This document shows positions 32,321-45,167 of a DNA stretch of 64,000 bases, piece after piece. Source of the DNA: Hymenoscyphus infarciens (taxonomy: Eukaryota > Ascomycota > Leotiomycetes > Helotiales > Helotiaceae). The notes beneath the pieces were generated by a model. That model did not search any database, was not told the DNA's origin, and was given only the letters and a program-made list of their open reading frames with translations. The number at the start of each line of letters is the position of its first letter. Position 1 is the first letter of the stretch. The position numbers and the translations under genes were made by a program. Location of the stretch: the NCBI GenBank assembly GCA_001414345.1, contig LLCB01000127.1:1-64000 (forward strand). The letters are read 5' to 3'.

Positions 32321-34200
32321 CTAAGACGTATTATCTATATTATTGATTACTTGCTTACTTAGAGAAGAGGAGGCTCGAGGGTTATTCCTAGTAAAAAGAG
32401 CATGGGAATTGTCGCTATGTTGTGCTTCTAGCTCTATATACACTGTCGCGGGTGAAGAAGGAGATTTGCTACCGGCTAGTAACTGAACAGATGTTGCTAT
32501 AGCGGCACCTGTCTTTGGACTGAAAAGGTTCACTGGGCTCCGCGTGATATGAGGACTTTCGCCAACCCGATCAGTAGTTTCGGACATTGGGCGAATGAAG
32601 TTGCCTAGTAGTAGTGTTTCTGGCTGTGATACTAATAGTATAGTAGTATCGAGGGGTTAAGACCGTTATACGTGTGCTAGAGAAGAAGTGTTTAGTGTAG
32701 AGCTAAACAATGTCTGTGGCTGCTATACGAATGCTAGAGAAACCTTATAGGTGGTAGCGGCGGCGGCGGCGGTGACGGGGGAAGTTTGTTGTATATTATT
32801 ATCGAGGGGAGCTAGATATAGGAAGTCAATATTATATAAGTTGCTATTATCTTGTATAAACTTATTAAAGTTAATATTCTTAATTTCAAAGGCGAATAAG
32901 AGAAGTATACGAACTCTTACGACGCTTACTACCTCCCCTTCTTACGCTACTAGCTACGCGTCATCTAAGCCCTGTATATTTAGCTCTAGGGCAGGATCTG
33001 AATACCGAGCTTTAGATAGAGCTTTAAAAGTATTACCTAAGGACTGCGATTTAGTCTAAACTGGCTTATCGATAGGCTGAACTTTGAGCTTAGGTCTAGA
33101 GGAGCTCTCGAGAGCGAGTTGCTATTGTTAAAGAGCTAGTTACTTATTCTATTTCTGTTGAATAGCTCGTTGATTATCCTGGTAGTGTTGAATATTAACT
33201 CTCTTCTTAGTAAGGTTATAATAGAATCGGATAGTGTTAATCTGCTAAGAACTTATTATATAGCTAATAGTACGAAGGGTAAGCTTAATATTATAAAAGC
33301 CCTTGTTATTATTCTTTTCTTTTAGGCGTTTCTTATATTACTCTTTTAACTCTACTAAGGTTATGCTATCTAGGACTATAGGAATAAAATCAACCTATTC
33401 AGCCTAAGTAAGAGGTTTACTAATAGAGTTGGCTAGCCTCTTATAATATATAGTATCTTATTATAGGCACGACTTTTAGTTTTTAAAAGTATTCTAGACT
33501 CTTACTTCTAGGCGCTCTTAGATTATCGTATTATACTCGGGGTTACTAAAACCGAGGCTCTATACATAATTATAATATACCTCCTATAGGTGTACGATCT
33601 CTGGTGTTCTATTGTCGGGATTTTTAGTAGTCTTAGTAAATCCGAAGTCCTCCTTAGTAAGAGCGCTCGTGGTTACTAAGTAACTCTAGAGCTCTTAGAA
33701 GTGTCGTAAGCTGAAATTAACCTTTTGTCTTTGTATAATAGTAAGTAGAGACAGCTCGTCTAGTTTAGCTTTATAGAGAGGAATGCTAAAGTTAGCCTTA
33801 CCTAAGAGTTATAAGTCCTTGTCGCTAACTCCGTCGTATAAGACCTAGTGTTAGTACTTAGTTCTTCTAATGCTATACTCGAGCTTCTTAGTATTTATAA
33901 CTACTAAGCCTTTACTATCGTTACTAAATAGCCTAGCTAGCGTATAGGAGATCTTATAGATACTATAGTAGTAGGCTTTCTTATCTTCGAGTAGTAAGAG
34001 GAATCTAAGAACTAGAAAATCGCGATAGTATTAAAAGTGTTTAATCGCTATTAGCGTTCTCTTCTTCTTCTTCGGCGCTATAAGAAAGGTGATGCTTTTC
34101 AAGATTAGAACTAAATAGTTGTTTATATATGAATTTAGGCTATACTATAAGCTTATAGTTAGAATAAGGCCGCTAAATCGTTTCTAGATATAAACTTACT
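32321..34200 (-). pseudogene. Relic C: RIP-killed gene of unknown function, over 600 codons
   Basis: I read one minus-strand frame codon by codon from about 34140 to the stop at 32321: roughly 606 codons with no frameshift, and every internal stop is TAA or TAG. It continues upstream, so the true start is higher. N-terminal part: hydrophobic helices with APKKKKRTLIAIKHF, then LRFLLLLEDKKAYYYSIYKI, LFSNDSKGLVVINTKKLEY and a Lys/Gln-rich helical section. C-terminal part: KARYSDPALELNIQGLDDA, a short Ala run (encoded by the GGC repeat at 32757 to 32771) and a Ser/Thr-rich tail that stays open for its last 88 codons. The order suggests a DNA-binding or recombinase-like protein with a disordered tail, but I do not recognise the family. 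A comparison with fungal DUF3435 tyrosine recombinases is worth making. Confidence 0.75.
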
Positions 34201-36170
34201 AAGATTAAGCAAAGTCGTTTCTTAGAATAATCGATAAGATTTGCGATATTAATCGAAGCCTCGATATTAACGTAGTTACGAGGCTATATATAAGGCTAGT
34301 CTATATAGAGACGATATTATAGGAGCACTTCACTTTTGCTCACCTAGGGTGATTATATAAGGTTAGATAAGCCGCGCGCTTCTATAAGTAGATAGTATAC
34401 GTAACTATAACTCTAAGTTTAATCGGGCCTAGCTTAATAGGTAGAAAGATGCCCGGCTTTATATTTGAAATATACCTTCTATATAATAATTTAAGTAGAA
34501 TAATAGAGATATTATTACTTAAAGGTAGCTATTAAGAGGGATACTCGAGTACCTCGTACACTTTTTACTATACTATAGCGCCGACTACCTTGTAACCCCG
34601 TGTATCTATATAAGTCTTAAAGCTTATATTCTAACACTCTATAATATCTTCTGCCACCGCTAAACCCGAGGGACAGGTTCTTGTTCTAAAGCCCTCGACT
34701 ATAAGTTAAACGCTAATACTGATACTTTGTTCTATTCACCGCTAATAATTACTATTCCTAGACTCCTAGGATCCTCGGTTATCTTGAAGATTACGTAAAC
34801 AAACTCCGCTTCCTTACTCGCACTTTATCGTAATCGGAATTAAAACAGGATACTATTATCTCTAATCTATGTATAAAACACCGTATTTTATAGAAGGCTC
34901 TCTGGTTGTGGCGCTAGGAGAAGGAGTACTATATTAAGCTTTAAGAATATAATACTTACTAGGTATATGAAAATGATTGAACTAAAAGAGTATATTCCTG
35001 CTAACTATATACTAGACTCTATAATAGTTCGAATCTATAAATGCTTCTATCTTGACTATTCGTCTAGATCCTCTCTTATTCGCTCGTTATAATAATTCTT
35101 TTTCGGTCGTCTATTAAGATAACTCTTTTTTGGCCGTCTATAATTATTCTTTTTCAGTCTCTCGTTAAGATGCCCCCCCCCCGCCTACTTATAATAATTC
35201 TTCTGTCTTAGCCGCTCTTATCTATGCTTCTCTCGCTAGCTATGGTACCGGCACTCTATCTCCTACTCTAAGTAACTCAACTTCACGTAATAGGTCGCTA
35301 GAGTATATCAATTATATGTTAGAACCTGAAGAGCTTAATAGTTCTGTTTTACCTACTTCTTCTTCTTAAAAGAAGATCTCTCTTAAATAGATTAGTTTAT
35401 AGTCTTTATTTTAATATTTAATTCTAACCTCTACTATAGAAGCTTTAGGAATACTAGCTATAGTAACGTTAACCTCTCTTCTCATATTCTTAAACCTCGG
35501 CTGAAATTAAGATATAGGCTACTTAAAAGCTTCTCTCTAAGTTAAATACTATTTTCTTCTATATATATAATATAATAAACGAGGAAGGAGAGAATATTTA
35601 GATACGTGAGGCTCTTATTAGTTTACCTATAGAGAATTTCTTTGTTTATATCGAAGGCTGCGCAGATTGATATATACACTTTATAAGAGGTACTATTAAT
35701 ATATTAGACGTAAAGAAGACTGTAGACGAATAGGCCGAGAAACAGAGAAAGCTATAGGCATTAGCTTATTATTAGTAGAAAATCACTATAAGAGAACAGC
35801 GGCGTTAGACGAAGAAGCTCGTACGTCTTCATAAAAATTTAGCAAATCTTACGCCTAGACCTCGTAGATATAGCGTAGATCTTCAAGCTTAAAGACGTCT
35901 AGGTCGACGGTCTACGAGCCGAGTATAGAAGTAATGAAACTTTGGTATAAGATATTTAGAATAAAAGCAAATGTATATAGTGATTCTTATATCCGTTAGA
36001 ATAGATAGATTAGGACCTAGTATAGATGTAATTAATATAAAGAATAGAATTAATATATATAGGTTTGATATATATGAGATTAGTATACTAGAAAGGCTAG
36101 AATAAAGAAACCTACTTCTAACGTACTCTCTTAACTCTAGTGCTTTAAGTTTTAATTAGTAATCTACTAA
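34201..36170. other. AT-rich RIP sequence, possibly upstream of relic C
   Basis: The relic C frame continues at least some way into this stretch. Beyond it are low-complexity TATAG/CTTCT tracts, a C10 run at 35173 to 35182 and no recognisable domain. Confidence 0.4.
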
Positions 36171-36510
36171 TAGTTCGCGAGTAAGCTAGCGATTAGAAAG
36201 TAAGTTACCGAACTTTCGCGAGTAACCTAGCTATTAGAGAGTAAGCTATTACTTAGTAGCTAGCCTATACTTAAGAGGTAAGCTACTTACTAAGAAGTAA
36301 GCGAGGAATTAGCAAGTAAACTATAAGTTATAAACTAGTAGATAAGCTGCTCCTAGTTAGGTAAGCGAGTAGTTAAGCTCTTTTATAGTAACTTATTAAT
36401 TAGTATACTAGCGATTAGTATAATAGATAAGAGGTTTTGTAGTATCTAAGAGTAGATAAGCTACTCGGCGGTAAGTAAGCACTTTATAAATAAGCTATTT
36501 AGAAAATAGA
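36171..36510 (+). repeat. GTAAGCTA-core repeat cluster
   Basis: GTAAGCTA, GTAAGCGA and GATAAGCT recur at about 20- to 25-base spacing, all in one orientation, with variable 10- to 15-base linkers. Spacing is irregular, so this is an old array or a string of independent insertions. A second, smaller group lies at 37240 to 37350. Confidence 0.7.
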
Positions 36511-38119
36511 GACTAATATCTTTCTTTCTCTGCTTTAATACTCTGCTTTATTTCTAGTGATACTATATATCTTATCTTTAGTATATTCTTTCTACGTAGC
36601 TATAATATTGATTTATCGTCTATTATTTAATTCTTATAAGCTTAGAGATCTGCCTACGTTTAGTATTTGTCTACTTTCTTAACTATTTGCTATATACTTA
36701 TAGCTACTACCTAGTCACCTCTTCTACTCGCCTAGCTAACGATATTACGCCTTTTAAAACCTTCTCTTACTATTTATTACTTCTTATTACAAAGCTCTAG
36801 TATTTAATAAACTCTAGTGACCGGGAAATTAGGCTATTTAATAAAGGAGAGTTCTATAGATAGGTGATAACTCGCGACGCCTCTTTACTAAGGTTTCTTC
36901 TAGATATAGAAATATAAGTTAAATATACTATTGAGTATACCTTAGAGGTAAATGAAATCAACTGTGATATAGAGGAGGATTTTATATACTTTATTATATA
37001 GAAAACTTGTCTAGAATTACTACTAAAAGACGAGAATAGTAATAGCTTAATTTTATATAAATTCTAGAGAGAATAAAGCTAGAAGAGAAGAGAATAAGAG
37101 AAACGATGTAAATAAAACGCTATATAATAGATTAGATAGGCTAGATAGGCTAGTTAGAAAAGAGAGGTCGAGTAGTATAATTTTAGAAGCCGACGATATA
37201 GAAAGTTAGTATATTTAGTTAACTATAGCTGCGCTAGAGATAAACCGGTGGTTGAGAGATAAGCTGTTAGTCTAGAGATAACCTAGAAGTTGCTTATTAA
37301 GGGATAAGCTACTAGTCTAGAAATAAACCGGTAGTTAAGAGATAAGCTGATTAGGCAATGTAATATAGTATTTTTACGACTCTCTAAAACATATCTAATA
37401 ATACACTACTTTTAATATCCTTTGTTTACTGAGCTATTAGTCTTTATCGTAAGTTTGACGCGGATCTATTTAGAAGAAAGTATAAACCTTCTCTCTTTTT
37501 TACTTTCGTTACGATGTTAATGAATAGATAGAAGCATAGATTTATATAGATACTAGACATAGAGAGACATAGATGAATAAATAATCTGAGAATCTAAAAT
37601 CTAGAGCTATATTAATATACAAATTTGTTCTAAACCACCGCTATATAAATACTATAAGAATTGATTAACTAGTAACCTTATAACTTATAAGTAGATAAGT
37701 TACGAATTCGTAAGTAAAGCTACTAATAAGAGTTAAATAAGTAAGACAATTTACACCGCGTTGACTCTATAGCTAATCTACTAATTAATAACTAAAAAAG
37801 TGCTTATCTACTAGCCTTCGTATAACTTATAATCCTCGAGTAGCTTACTTATCGATTGAACACTTACTTACTTAAATAGCGCTTATCCACCTCTTTCTGT
37901 ATTATCTAAGAGTTGAAAATTTTATATTTACATACTCATACGTAAGATTAAGTATATACTTATGAATATTATAAACCGAGTATTATCCTAGTATTATTAT
38001 TATAAATCGTAAAAAAAAGAAAACTAGCAATCGGGCCTACGAAACTAGTTCCTCTGCTATCTAGAATAATAACCTCTGAATTAGCACTACTATACTCACT
38101 CTATTAGTAAAAGTGCTCT
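36511..38119. other. AT-rich RIP sequence with scattered TAAGCT motifs
   Basis: No domain recognised. The region includes the group at 37240 to 37350 (GATAAGCTG / GATAACCTA type) and lies downstream of the stop of relic A. Confidence 0.4.
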
Positions 38120-41040
38120 TTATAAGAAGCGCTTACGAAGAGTATACGAGCTACGTCTTATAGAATCCTTAGTAATAAGAGCTCTCTTAGAATCTAAATA
38201 TACTAATACTTTGTTCTTCTTATATCTCTTAGATGCGGCTCTAGTAATTATATCTACCTTACGTTTACCTAGATAAGAAGTATTAGAGGTGGTAGTAGAT
38301 ATATACTTCTCTTTGTAAGTCGTATAATTCGCTCTAGCAGTCTTACGTCTTCTTGCTCTAGTATCTCTAAAGCTCTTATTAACGATAATTTTATCTAAGC
38401 TTCTATTAACGACTTTAGATACGTTCGCATTAGTAGCAGCCTCTTCTATACCTCTATTAACGATAATTCTATCTAAACTTCTATTAACGACTTTAGATAC
38501 GTCTATATTAGTAGTAGCCTCCTCTATACCCTTATTAACGACAAGTTTATCTAAATTTCTATTAACAACTTTAGACAAGCCTATATTAGCAGCAGCCTCG
38601 CCTATACTCTTATCAACGACCTGTCTCTCTCTCTCCGTCGTAGCTCGACGCCTAATAGCCGCTTTCTAGAGAGCTAGATCAATTTTTAAAATCTTTAGAA
38701 TCTGTATACGTACCTTTAGAAGAAAGACCTTTAGACCTTATATTATAATATTAACGTAGACCTCGTGTGTATAGTTCTTACGTACTCTTATATCTAATAT
38801 ACGGAAAAAGGAGATCAAATATATATAGTATACTTAAATAAGCTTTCCTTCGTATATAGCGGCGACATAGAAATATATAAAGACTTTAGTAGTAGTTTAG
38901 TCGAAGTAAATTGAATAAATTTAAATAGCTCTATTAGGCTCGCCTTCTTTAAACTATACTAGAGGATTAATTTAGCTATAGAAAAAGCACTCTAAAGCTT
39001 CTATAATATAGTAATAATTTCGTCTTACTTAGATAATAGCTTCTTTAAGTAACTTTGTACCTTTGCCTTTAATAATATAAAATACAAAGAATAGCTCTAT
39101 AATAATAAAGACGAATAGCTTCTATAGTATACTGTCGATAACCTTCAACTTAACTAGAGTGAAAACATAGTAATAGAAACTAATACTTACGTCCGATCTA
39201 GGTGTAATATAAAGTTTAAGCTTAATATTATTTTTACTAAGTATAAGCCAAGTCTAGTTATAACAGAATTACTTATTCCAAGTAGTCTAGATACTAATAA
39301 AACTATATCTAATAAGTTTAGAAAGTAAGCCTTTTAAATCTTTCTTATATAAAATAGTTGTGGTGTTAGAAACAAACGAGGAGGATTTAAGCTTATATTA
39401 GACCCTGTTCTACTTTTATATCTAATTAGCGTTCTCTAGCTTATTAGATAAGAACGGTAAAAGATTCTTCTAGCTATTCTGAGTCTAGTAATCAAATAGA
39501 GAGTTCTCTCTCTAGCCTCTTATTCGACGAGCTTTAATATAGTAGTCTTAGAGCTTATTCTCTATAAAAGTAAGATTCGTAGGAAGTGGTTAGCTAATTC
39601 GCTTAGAATGAAGAGACTCGAACTTGTTATTAAAACGATACTCGTTTAGAATGAAGTCTTATGTTGTAGTTGTATTAAAAATAAAATAAAGATCAAGGTA
39701 TTATTCGCTTTCTTTAATGTTTTAAGCCTTTCTTTCGACAATATCTGACCTTTCTTCGACGATTTGAAACCGAGCTCCTTTCTTGTTCTTAGGAGATATA
39801 GTAGAAGAAACTTGTTACGAAGAAGACACGTCTCTCTAGTCCTCTGTCTCTATAGTTGAATAACTGTCTATAGACTCTATTAAACAGGTTAACTCCGCGT
39901 TAGAAAACACCTATATAAGAGAAGGATTAGAGAGATTTAAAGACTCTATAGAGAGGTAATAATTAAAATAATACGGAGACCACTTGAAATATAGATCTAA
40001 GGTTAGAGTGTAAATAGTAGAGTATAATCTATTAAGATTATCTGTTTGTTTCGACGGCGGGGACTTAGCCGAAGGGTAGGAAGTCGACAAAGAGAGAGGA
40101 TTCGATAACGGGGACTTGTCGAGATTATGTAGAGACTATACGAAATAGGGCCCTGAAGTTGGTGTTAAAGGCTGCGATTCCTCGATGTAATCTGTTTGTT
40201 TTAAAGTAGGGAAGTACTTTGTAGTATACGAAGTAGCTGTGGCAGGTTGAGGATTCGACGGAGGAGGGCACTTAGTAGAGAGCTGCGTTTAAACGTAACG
40301 GTTCTACGAAGTAGCTGTGGTAGACTCAGAGTTCGATAAAGGGCACTTAGTAGAGAGCTGCGTTTGAACATAATAATGCTACGAAGCGGCTGTAGTAGAC
40401 TTAGGATTCGATAGAGGATACTTAGCAGAGTGCTATGTTTGATCGTAATAATGCTACGAAGCGGCTGTAGTAGACTCAGGGTTCGATAGAGGGCACTTAG
40501 CAGAGTATAGCGTTTGATTATGATAATGCTGCAAAGCGGCCATAGTAGACTCAGGGTTCGATAGAGAGTACTTAGTAGAGTGCTACGTTTAATCGTAATA
40601 ATGCTACGAAGTAGCCGTGGCAGACTCAGGGTTTAATAGATGGTACTTAGTAGAGTGCTACGTTTGATCGTAACGATGCTACAAAGAGGCCGTGGTAGAC
40701 TAAGGACTTAAAGATAGTAGAGACTTAGTAGAACACTAGGAATCCGATAGAGAGCTTTTATACTACGTTTACGTTTGATTAAATTATAAAGTCGCTGTAG
40801 TAGAAGGGCTTAAAGATAGTAAGTAATCTATCGAAGGTAGTAATTGCTTATAATTACTAGAGTTAGAAGAAGAGGCTGTCTTCTCTAGAGGTGAGCTATT
40901 CCTAAATAAGTAGAGAGAGTCTTAAGCGGTAGAGTTACTAGAGTATATATCTTTAATCGCTATTGTGTTAATAGTATATATATATGGAATTCTATAGTAT
41001 CTCGGGATACTACTTTTAGTAGCTTGAGGTGTTATATAAG
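38120..41040 (-). pseudogene. Relic A: RIP-killed gene with two internal repeat arrays
   Basis: The minus-strand frame reads from about 41040 to the TAA at 38120; the blocks I checked (41.02 to 40.2, 39.83 to 39.54 and 39.2 to 38.1 kb) fall in the same kind of open frame with stops TAA/TAG. Order: Ser/Thr-rich start; about seven 25-residue repeats (75 bp, 40233 to 40740; unit includes HSAKCPLSNPE); a Ser/Pro/Gln linker (TLTLDLYFKWSPYYFNYYL); a hydrophobic core with ELFFVFYIIKGKGTKLLKEA (about 39055 to 39115); more than three 26-residue repeats (78 bp; unit VSKVVNRSLD...), then a Lys/Arg-rich tail (GKRKVDIITRAASKRYKKNK). The last 152 codons remain open. The core is homologous to relic B at 54.4 to 56.2 kb. 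Family not recognised; nuclear location is suggested only by the basic tail. Confidence 0.75.
40233..40740 (-). repeat. 75-bp coding tandem repeat (about 7 units) in relic A
   Basis: Unit starts (plus numbering) are 40233 (78 bp), 40311, 40386, 40461, 40536, 40611 and 40686. Each is 25 codons, so copy-number change keeps the frame. Differences between units are mostly C/T and A/G, consistent with RIP after amplification. The minus-strand frame in line with the rest of relic A has only TAG stops in the units. Confidence 0.9.
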
Positions 41041-44000
41041 CTAAGTATTAGCGCCGGATTATTAAAAATCCGAAGGCTTTTTCTAAGTAAGCTAATCCGT
41101 AATAAGTGAGCTAATTCTATATAAGTAACTTAAAACGTTTAAGTAATCTAAATATTCCTAAGTGATCTAATTCTTTCTAAGTAAGCTTAGTAGCCTAACT
41201 CTTTAAATATATAGTTTACTTATTTGCGTTATTTATAGGCTCGCTTGTAACTAGTCCGCCTACGCCTTCTAGGTTGTCTATAGACGACCTTTCTACGAGT
41301 GATCTAGTAAAATAATCGTAATCTAACCCCTCTTTATCTATTCTTCTAAACCTCTAACAGGTAGAGGCTAGGAAAGAAGCAGAGTGCCTAGCTCTTAAGA
41401 GATATACGCCTATCATTTACGATACGACTCTGGTAATAACCTCTAGAATCTACCTATGACGCCCCTCTATTAGTTGTATCTTTCTCTTTTTCGGCACTTC
41501 TCTACGCCTTAGGCAGCGTATTAAACGTAGCATATTAATATTACGAGACTTATTGTCTTATAACCTATAATCGAGCTCTAAAAAATTAAACTATTACTAT
41601 TATAGATGAATAGAATACTAGTAGTAGAATAGTAAGTATTTATACTTTTTCTTTAGTAATAATTTACTTTTATAAGAGGTTTCTTTTTATTTCCTAGGTA
41701 GAACGAGTAAGCTCTCGCCTTTTTAAAGGGATCTCTCGTAAGAAACTATACGTTATACTTATAATTTAAGAGATTACTTATTACTTCAGAGCTTACTCGT
41801 GTTTCTAGAGCTTACTTATAAAAAGGAGAGGTTCTCTTAGATTACGAATTAAGACCTTACTTATTAATATAAAGCTTACTTATTAATTTAGAGATTATTT
41901 ATAATTTTTATAATTTAAAAGGTTAGTTATATAATACCGTTCTAGGGTTTATCTAGCGTACTACTTTCTTAATAGCCCTAGTACTAGAGGTAAAAGAGAA
42001 GATAGAAGATTAGTTTTATTATATATTATAAAACTAGTTATATTCTATAGATCTAAAGAGGCGTCTCTGTTAAATATAACTAACATTTCTATATCTTAAT
42101 ATAGTAGATTATTTATAAGTTTTACTAGCTTACTTAGAAATTCTACTAGCTTACTTAATAACTTATCTTTAACTTAATAGCTTATCTTTAACTTAATAGT
42201 TTATTTTTAATTTAATAACTTATTTATAATTTAATAACTTATTATTAACTTAATAGCTTCTTAAATATAGTTACGAGTTCTTTATACTTTATTTTTTTTA
42301 TATAACTTTTTTATAAGATTACTCTTATAATATAAGTAGTAGTAGTAGTCTAGTTAAGAGGCATCTATTAGTATATCTGTTTCTTTAGATATAGGCGCTC
42401 TTAGTAATATTAGATTTGATTTTTTAGCTGTCAACGACTGTTATATACTTTGTAGATTTGATTTTCAATTAATCCTTTAAGAGTATATATCTTCTATATT
42501 CCTTTCTAAATACTAAATTCTAATCTATGTTTTAGAACGCTTATATAATTATTATAATATATAGAATATCACAGAATATAAGAGTAGATAAAGAATAGTA
42601 GCGTAAATATAGGAATATATATTAATTTATCTAGATAGAGCCTGCTTTCTATCCCGCGAGCTAACGAGTACGCTAGACTTCCTTGTTTATTAGTTTAGCG
42701 TTTCTTATATTTTACTTCCCTAGTGGAGAATTATATAGCGATATATTACGCGATCGATAGTAAGATAAGGAGGGAGTAGTTCCTACTAGTTGTCTCTGTA
42801 GCTAAGGTTATTTAGTTACTTAACTCTTCATAGTTTCCTTTTAGAAGGGAAATAAGCCGTTTTAGTTAGCGTGAGCAAATAGTAATCATAGAGCTATGGT
42901 TAAAACCCGGTTCTCGAGTAGTTCTTAGACTAGTTAAATCGGTATGCCTGTAGTGTTCTCAGAGTAGGCTGTAGAACTATCTAAGTATCGGTTAGCTATA
43001 AGATTATAACTTTGAATATACTTGTCGAATTCTAGTTTCACTAAGCAGGTAAGCTAGGAAACTGTGTAGGTAAGCCGGAAAAAGTGTAGATAAGCTTATT
43101 TAACATCTAAAGGGAGTATACGAGTAAGCTATCTATAATACTTCTTCGCTTTATAATATTAAAGCTATAAAGCTCTCTTTATTCGATAGTAGCGAGGTAG
43201 ATAGAATTCTAGATAACGTAATATACTCTAATACGAAAATTCGTATTCTAGAACTATCTAATACATTCTACTAGTAACTATAAAACCTTATATAGTATAA
43301 TGAAATCGATATATAACACATTCTCTTATATATATATAGTACTCTTAAAGTCTCTACGTTTACTATTAAGCTACTACGGCGTCAAAGTATATAGTAATAC
43401 TACTAAAAGGTAAAGAAACTTCAAACACCTTAGTATCTTAAGAGCTCTAGAATATAGAAGAAATAAGATAGCCTAGAACTTATTAAAGACTAAGAATTAA
43501 CCTTCTAAGCGTCGAAGTACAACTTATTATCTAAGTAAGAAAAAACTTAGCTAGCTCTTGAGACGGAAACGTATTTCCTTAACGTATTTAAATAATAGTC
43601 TCTGCTGCTGTCTCTTATATCTAATTAACAGCTAGATATTAAACTTTATAAGCTATAATACTAAGAGATTGAAAAGAGAAGATCTAAAAAAAGGAAGCTA
43701 TTATTAAATTTATATATAAGAATTATAAGTTATACTAAGAAGAATTAATAAGACGCTTATCTAATAATTAAGTAGATAAAGAAGCTAGATTCTATTAAGA
43801 TTAATATAATAAGCTACCTAGACAATCGATTTATACTTAGAACTCGAATATACGCTATAATTATATATATAGAGAGAGAGATAAGAATATACGAGGTTCT
43901 TAAGAATACTAGGCTCGGAATCACTCTCTTTAATAGATATGTTAAAATAGAGAACTTTGCCTTTTCGAATTATATAAACGAATTAGTATTAAGACTTACT

Positions 44001-44484
44001 CTAGTAGACATAGGTAAAGGAATTCGCTAGAGAGAGTAAACGCTATTACCTCTTAAATAGATAGACGTAAACTTATTTACTATTAGCTCTACGTTATATA
44101 ATATTTCTAGAGAGAAGGTTTAAGTAGAGAAGATACGAGGTACTATTCGTCAAAAGCTATTAGAAGGTTTTAATAGCATACTAGACATAAGTAAATTAAG
44201 AAAGAGATTACCTCTAGTATCTATAATAAAGACTATAATAGCCTCTAAAAGCATAGTACTCTACATAGATATTAATAGGTTAACGAGTGATATAATTCTA
44301 TAGTAGTATAAGAAAAAGAATATATATCTTAAACTCGAAATAGTATAGTAAAAGATATTTAATAGGCTTTGTATAAACCTACCGAATATTTAGTTCTCTT
44401 TATTATATAAGCGTAGCTAGAATAAATTAAATAGATTAAATATACTAGTAAGTAGTTAAACTAGAAAACTTATAAATTCTATAG
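41041..44484. other. AT-rich RIP sequence, fragments of unidentified coding DNA
   Basis: Contains GTAAGCT/AGCTTAC clusters at 41060 to 41230, 41800 to 41900, 42110 to 42260 and 43040 to 43140. Between 43.36 and 44.4 kb, plus-strand reading gives passages with coding character (for example RRNKIA*NLLKTKN), but I could not follow one frame or name a family. Confidence 0.45.
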
Positions 44485-45167
44485 CTTACTCGATAATTCA
44501 TAGCTTACCTAGGTATTTTATTAGCTTATCAGGTAATATTATTAGCTTACTCGATAATTTTACTAGCTTACTTATCTAATTCGAGCTTACTCGATAATTC
44601 ATAGCTTACTCAGGTATTTTATTAGCTTACTAGGTAATATTATTAGCTTACTCGATAATTTTACTAGCTTACTTACCTAATTCGAGCTTACTCGATAATT
44701 TATAGCTTACTCAGGTATTTTATTAGCTTACCAGGTAATATTATTAGCTTACTTAATAATTTTACTAGCTTACTTATCTAATTCGAGCTTACTCGATAAT
44801 TCATAGCTTACCTAGGTATTTTGTTAGCTTACTAGATAATATTATTAGCTTACTCGATAATTTTACTAGCTTACTTACCTAATTCGAGCTTACTCGATAA
44901 TTCATAGCTTACCCGGGTATTTTAATAGCTTACTAGGTAATATTATTAGCTTACTCGATAATTTTACTAGCTTACTTATCTGATTCGAGCTTACTCGATA
45001 ATTCATAGCTTACTCGGGTATTTTGATAGCTTACTAAGTAATATTATTAGCTTACTCGATATTTTTACTAGCTTACTTGCCTAATTCGAGCTTACTTAAT
45101 AAGTTATAGCTTACCCGGGTATTTTGCTAGCTTATCTAGTAGTTTTTTTTAGCTTACTCGATAATAG
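44485..45167 (+). repeat. 101-bp satellite, nearly 7 units, each made of five AGCTTAC monomers
   Basis: Unit starts at 44485, 44586, 44687, 44788, 44889, 44990 and 45091 are exactly 101 bp apart. Each unit holds five monomers of about 19 to 21 bases beginning AGCTTACT or TAGCTTAC (linkers CGATAATTCA, CAGGTATTTTATT, AGGTAATATTATT, CGATAATTTTACT, TACCTAATTCG). This is a true higher-order repeat. 101 is not a multiple of three, so it is not coding. Inter-unit differences are few and many are CA/TA. Confidence 0.95.

Noticed and set aside
32751..33059. Plus-strand 102-codon frame
   Set aside because: It is the antisense shadow of relic C, whose minus frame continues far on both sides.
44485..45167. 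CRISPR array
   Set aside because: The repeat is head-to-tail without variable spacers, in a eukaryotic genome.
44485..45167. Coding repeat (101-bp units)
   Set aside because: 101 is not a multiple of three and stops occur in all frames.
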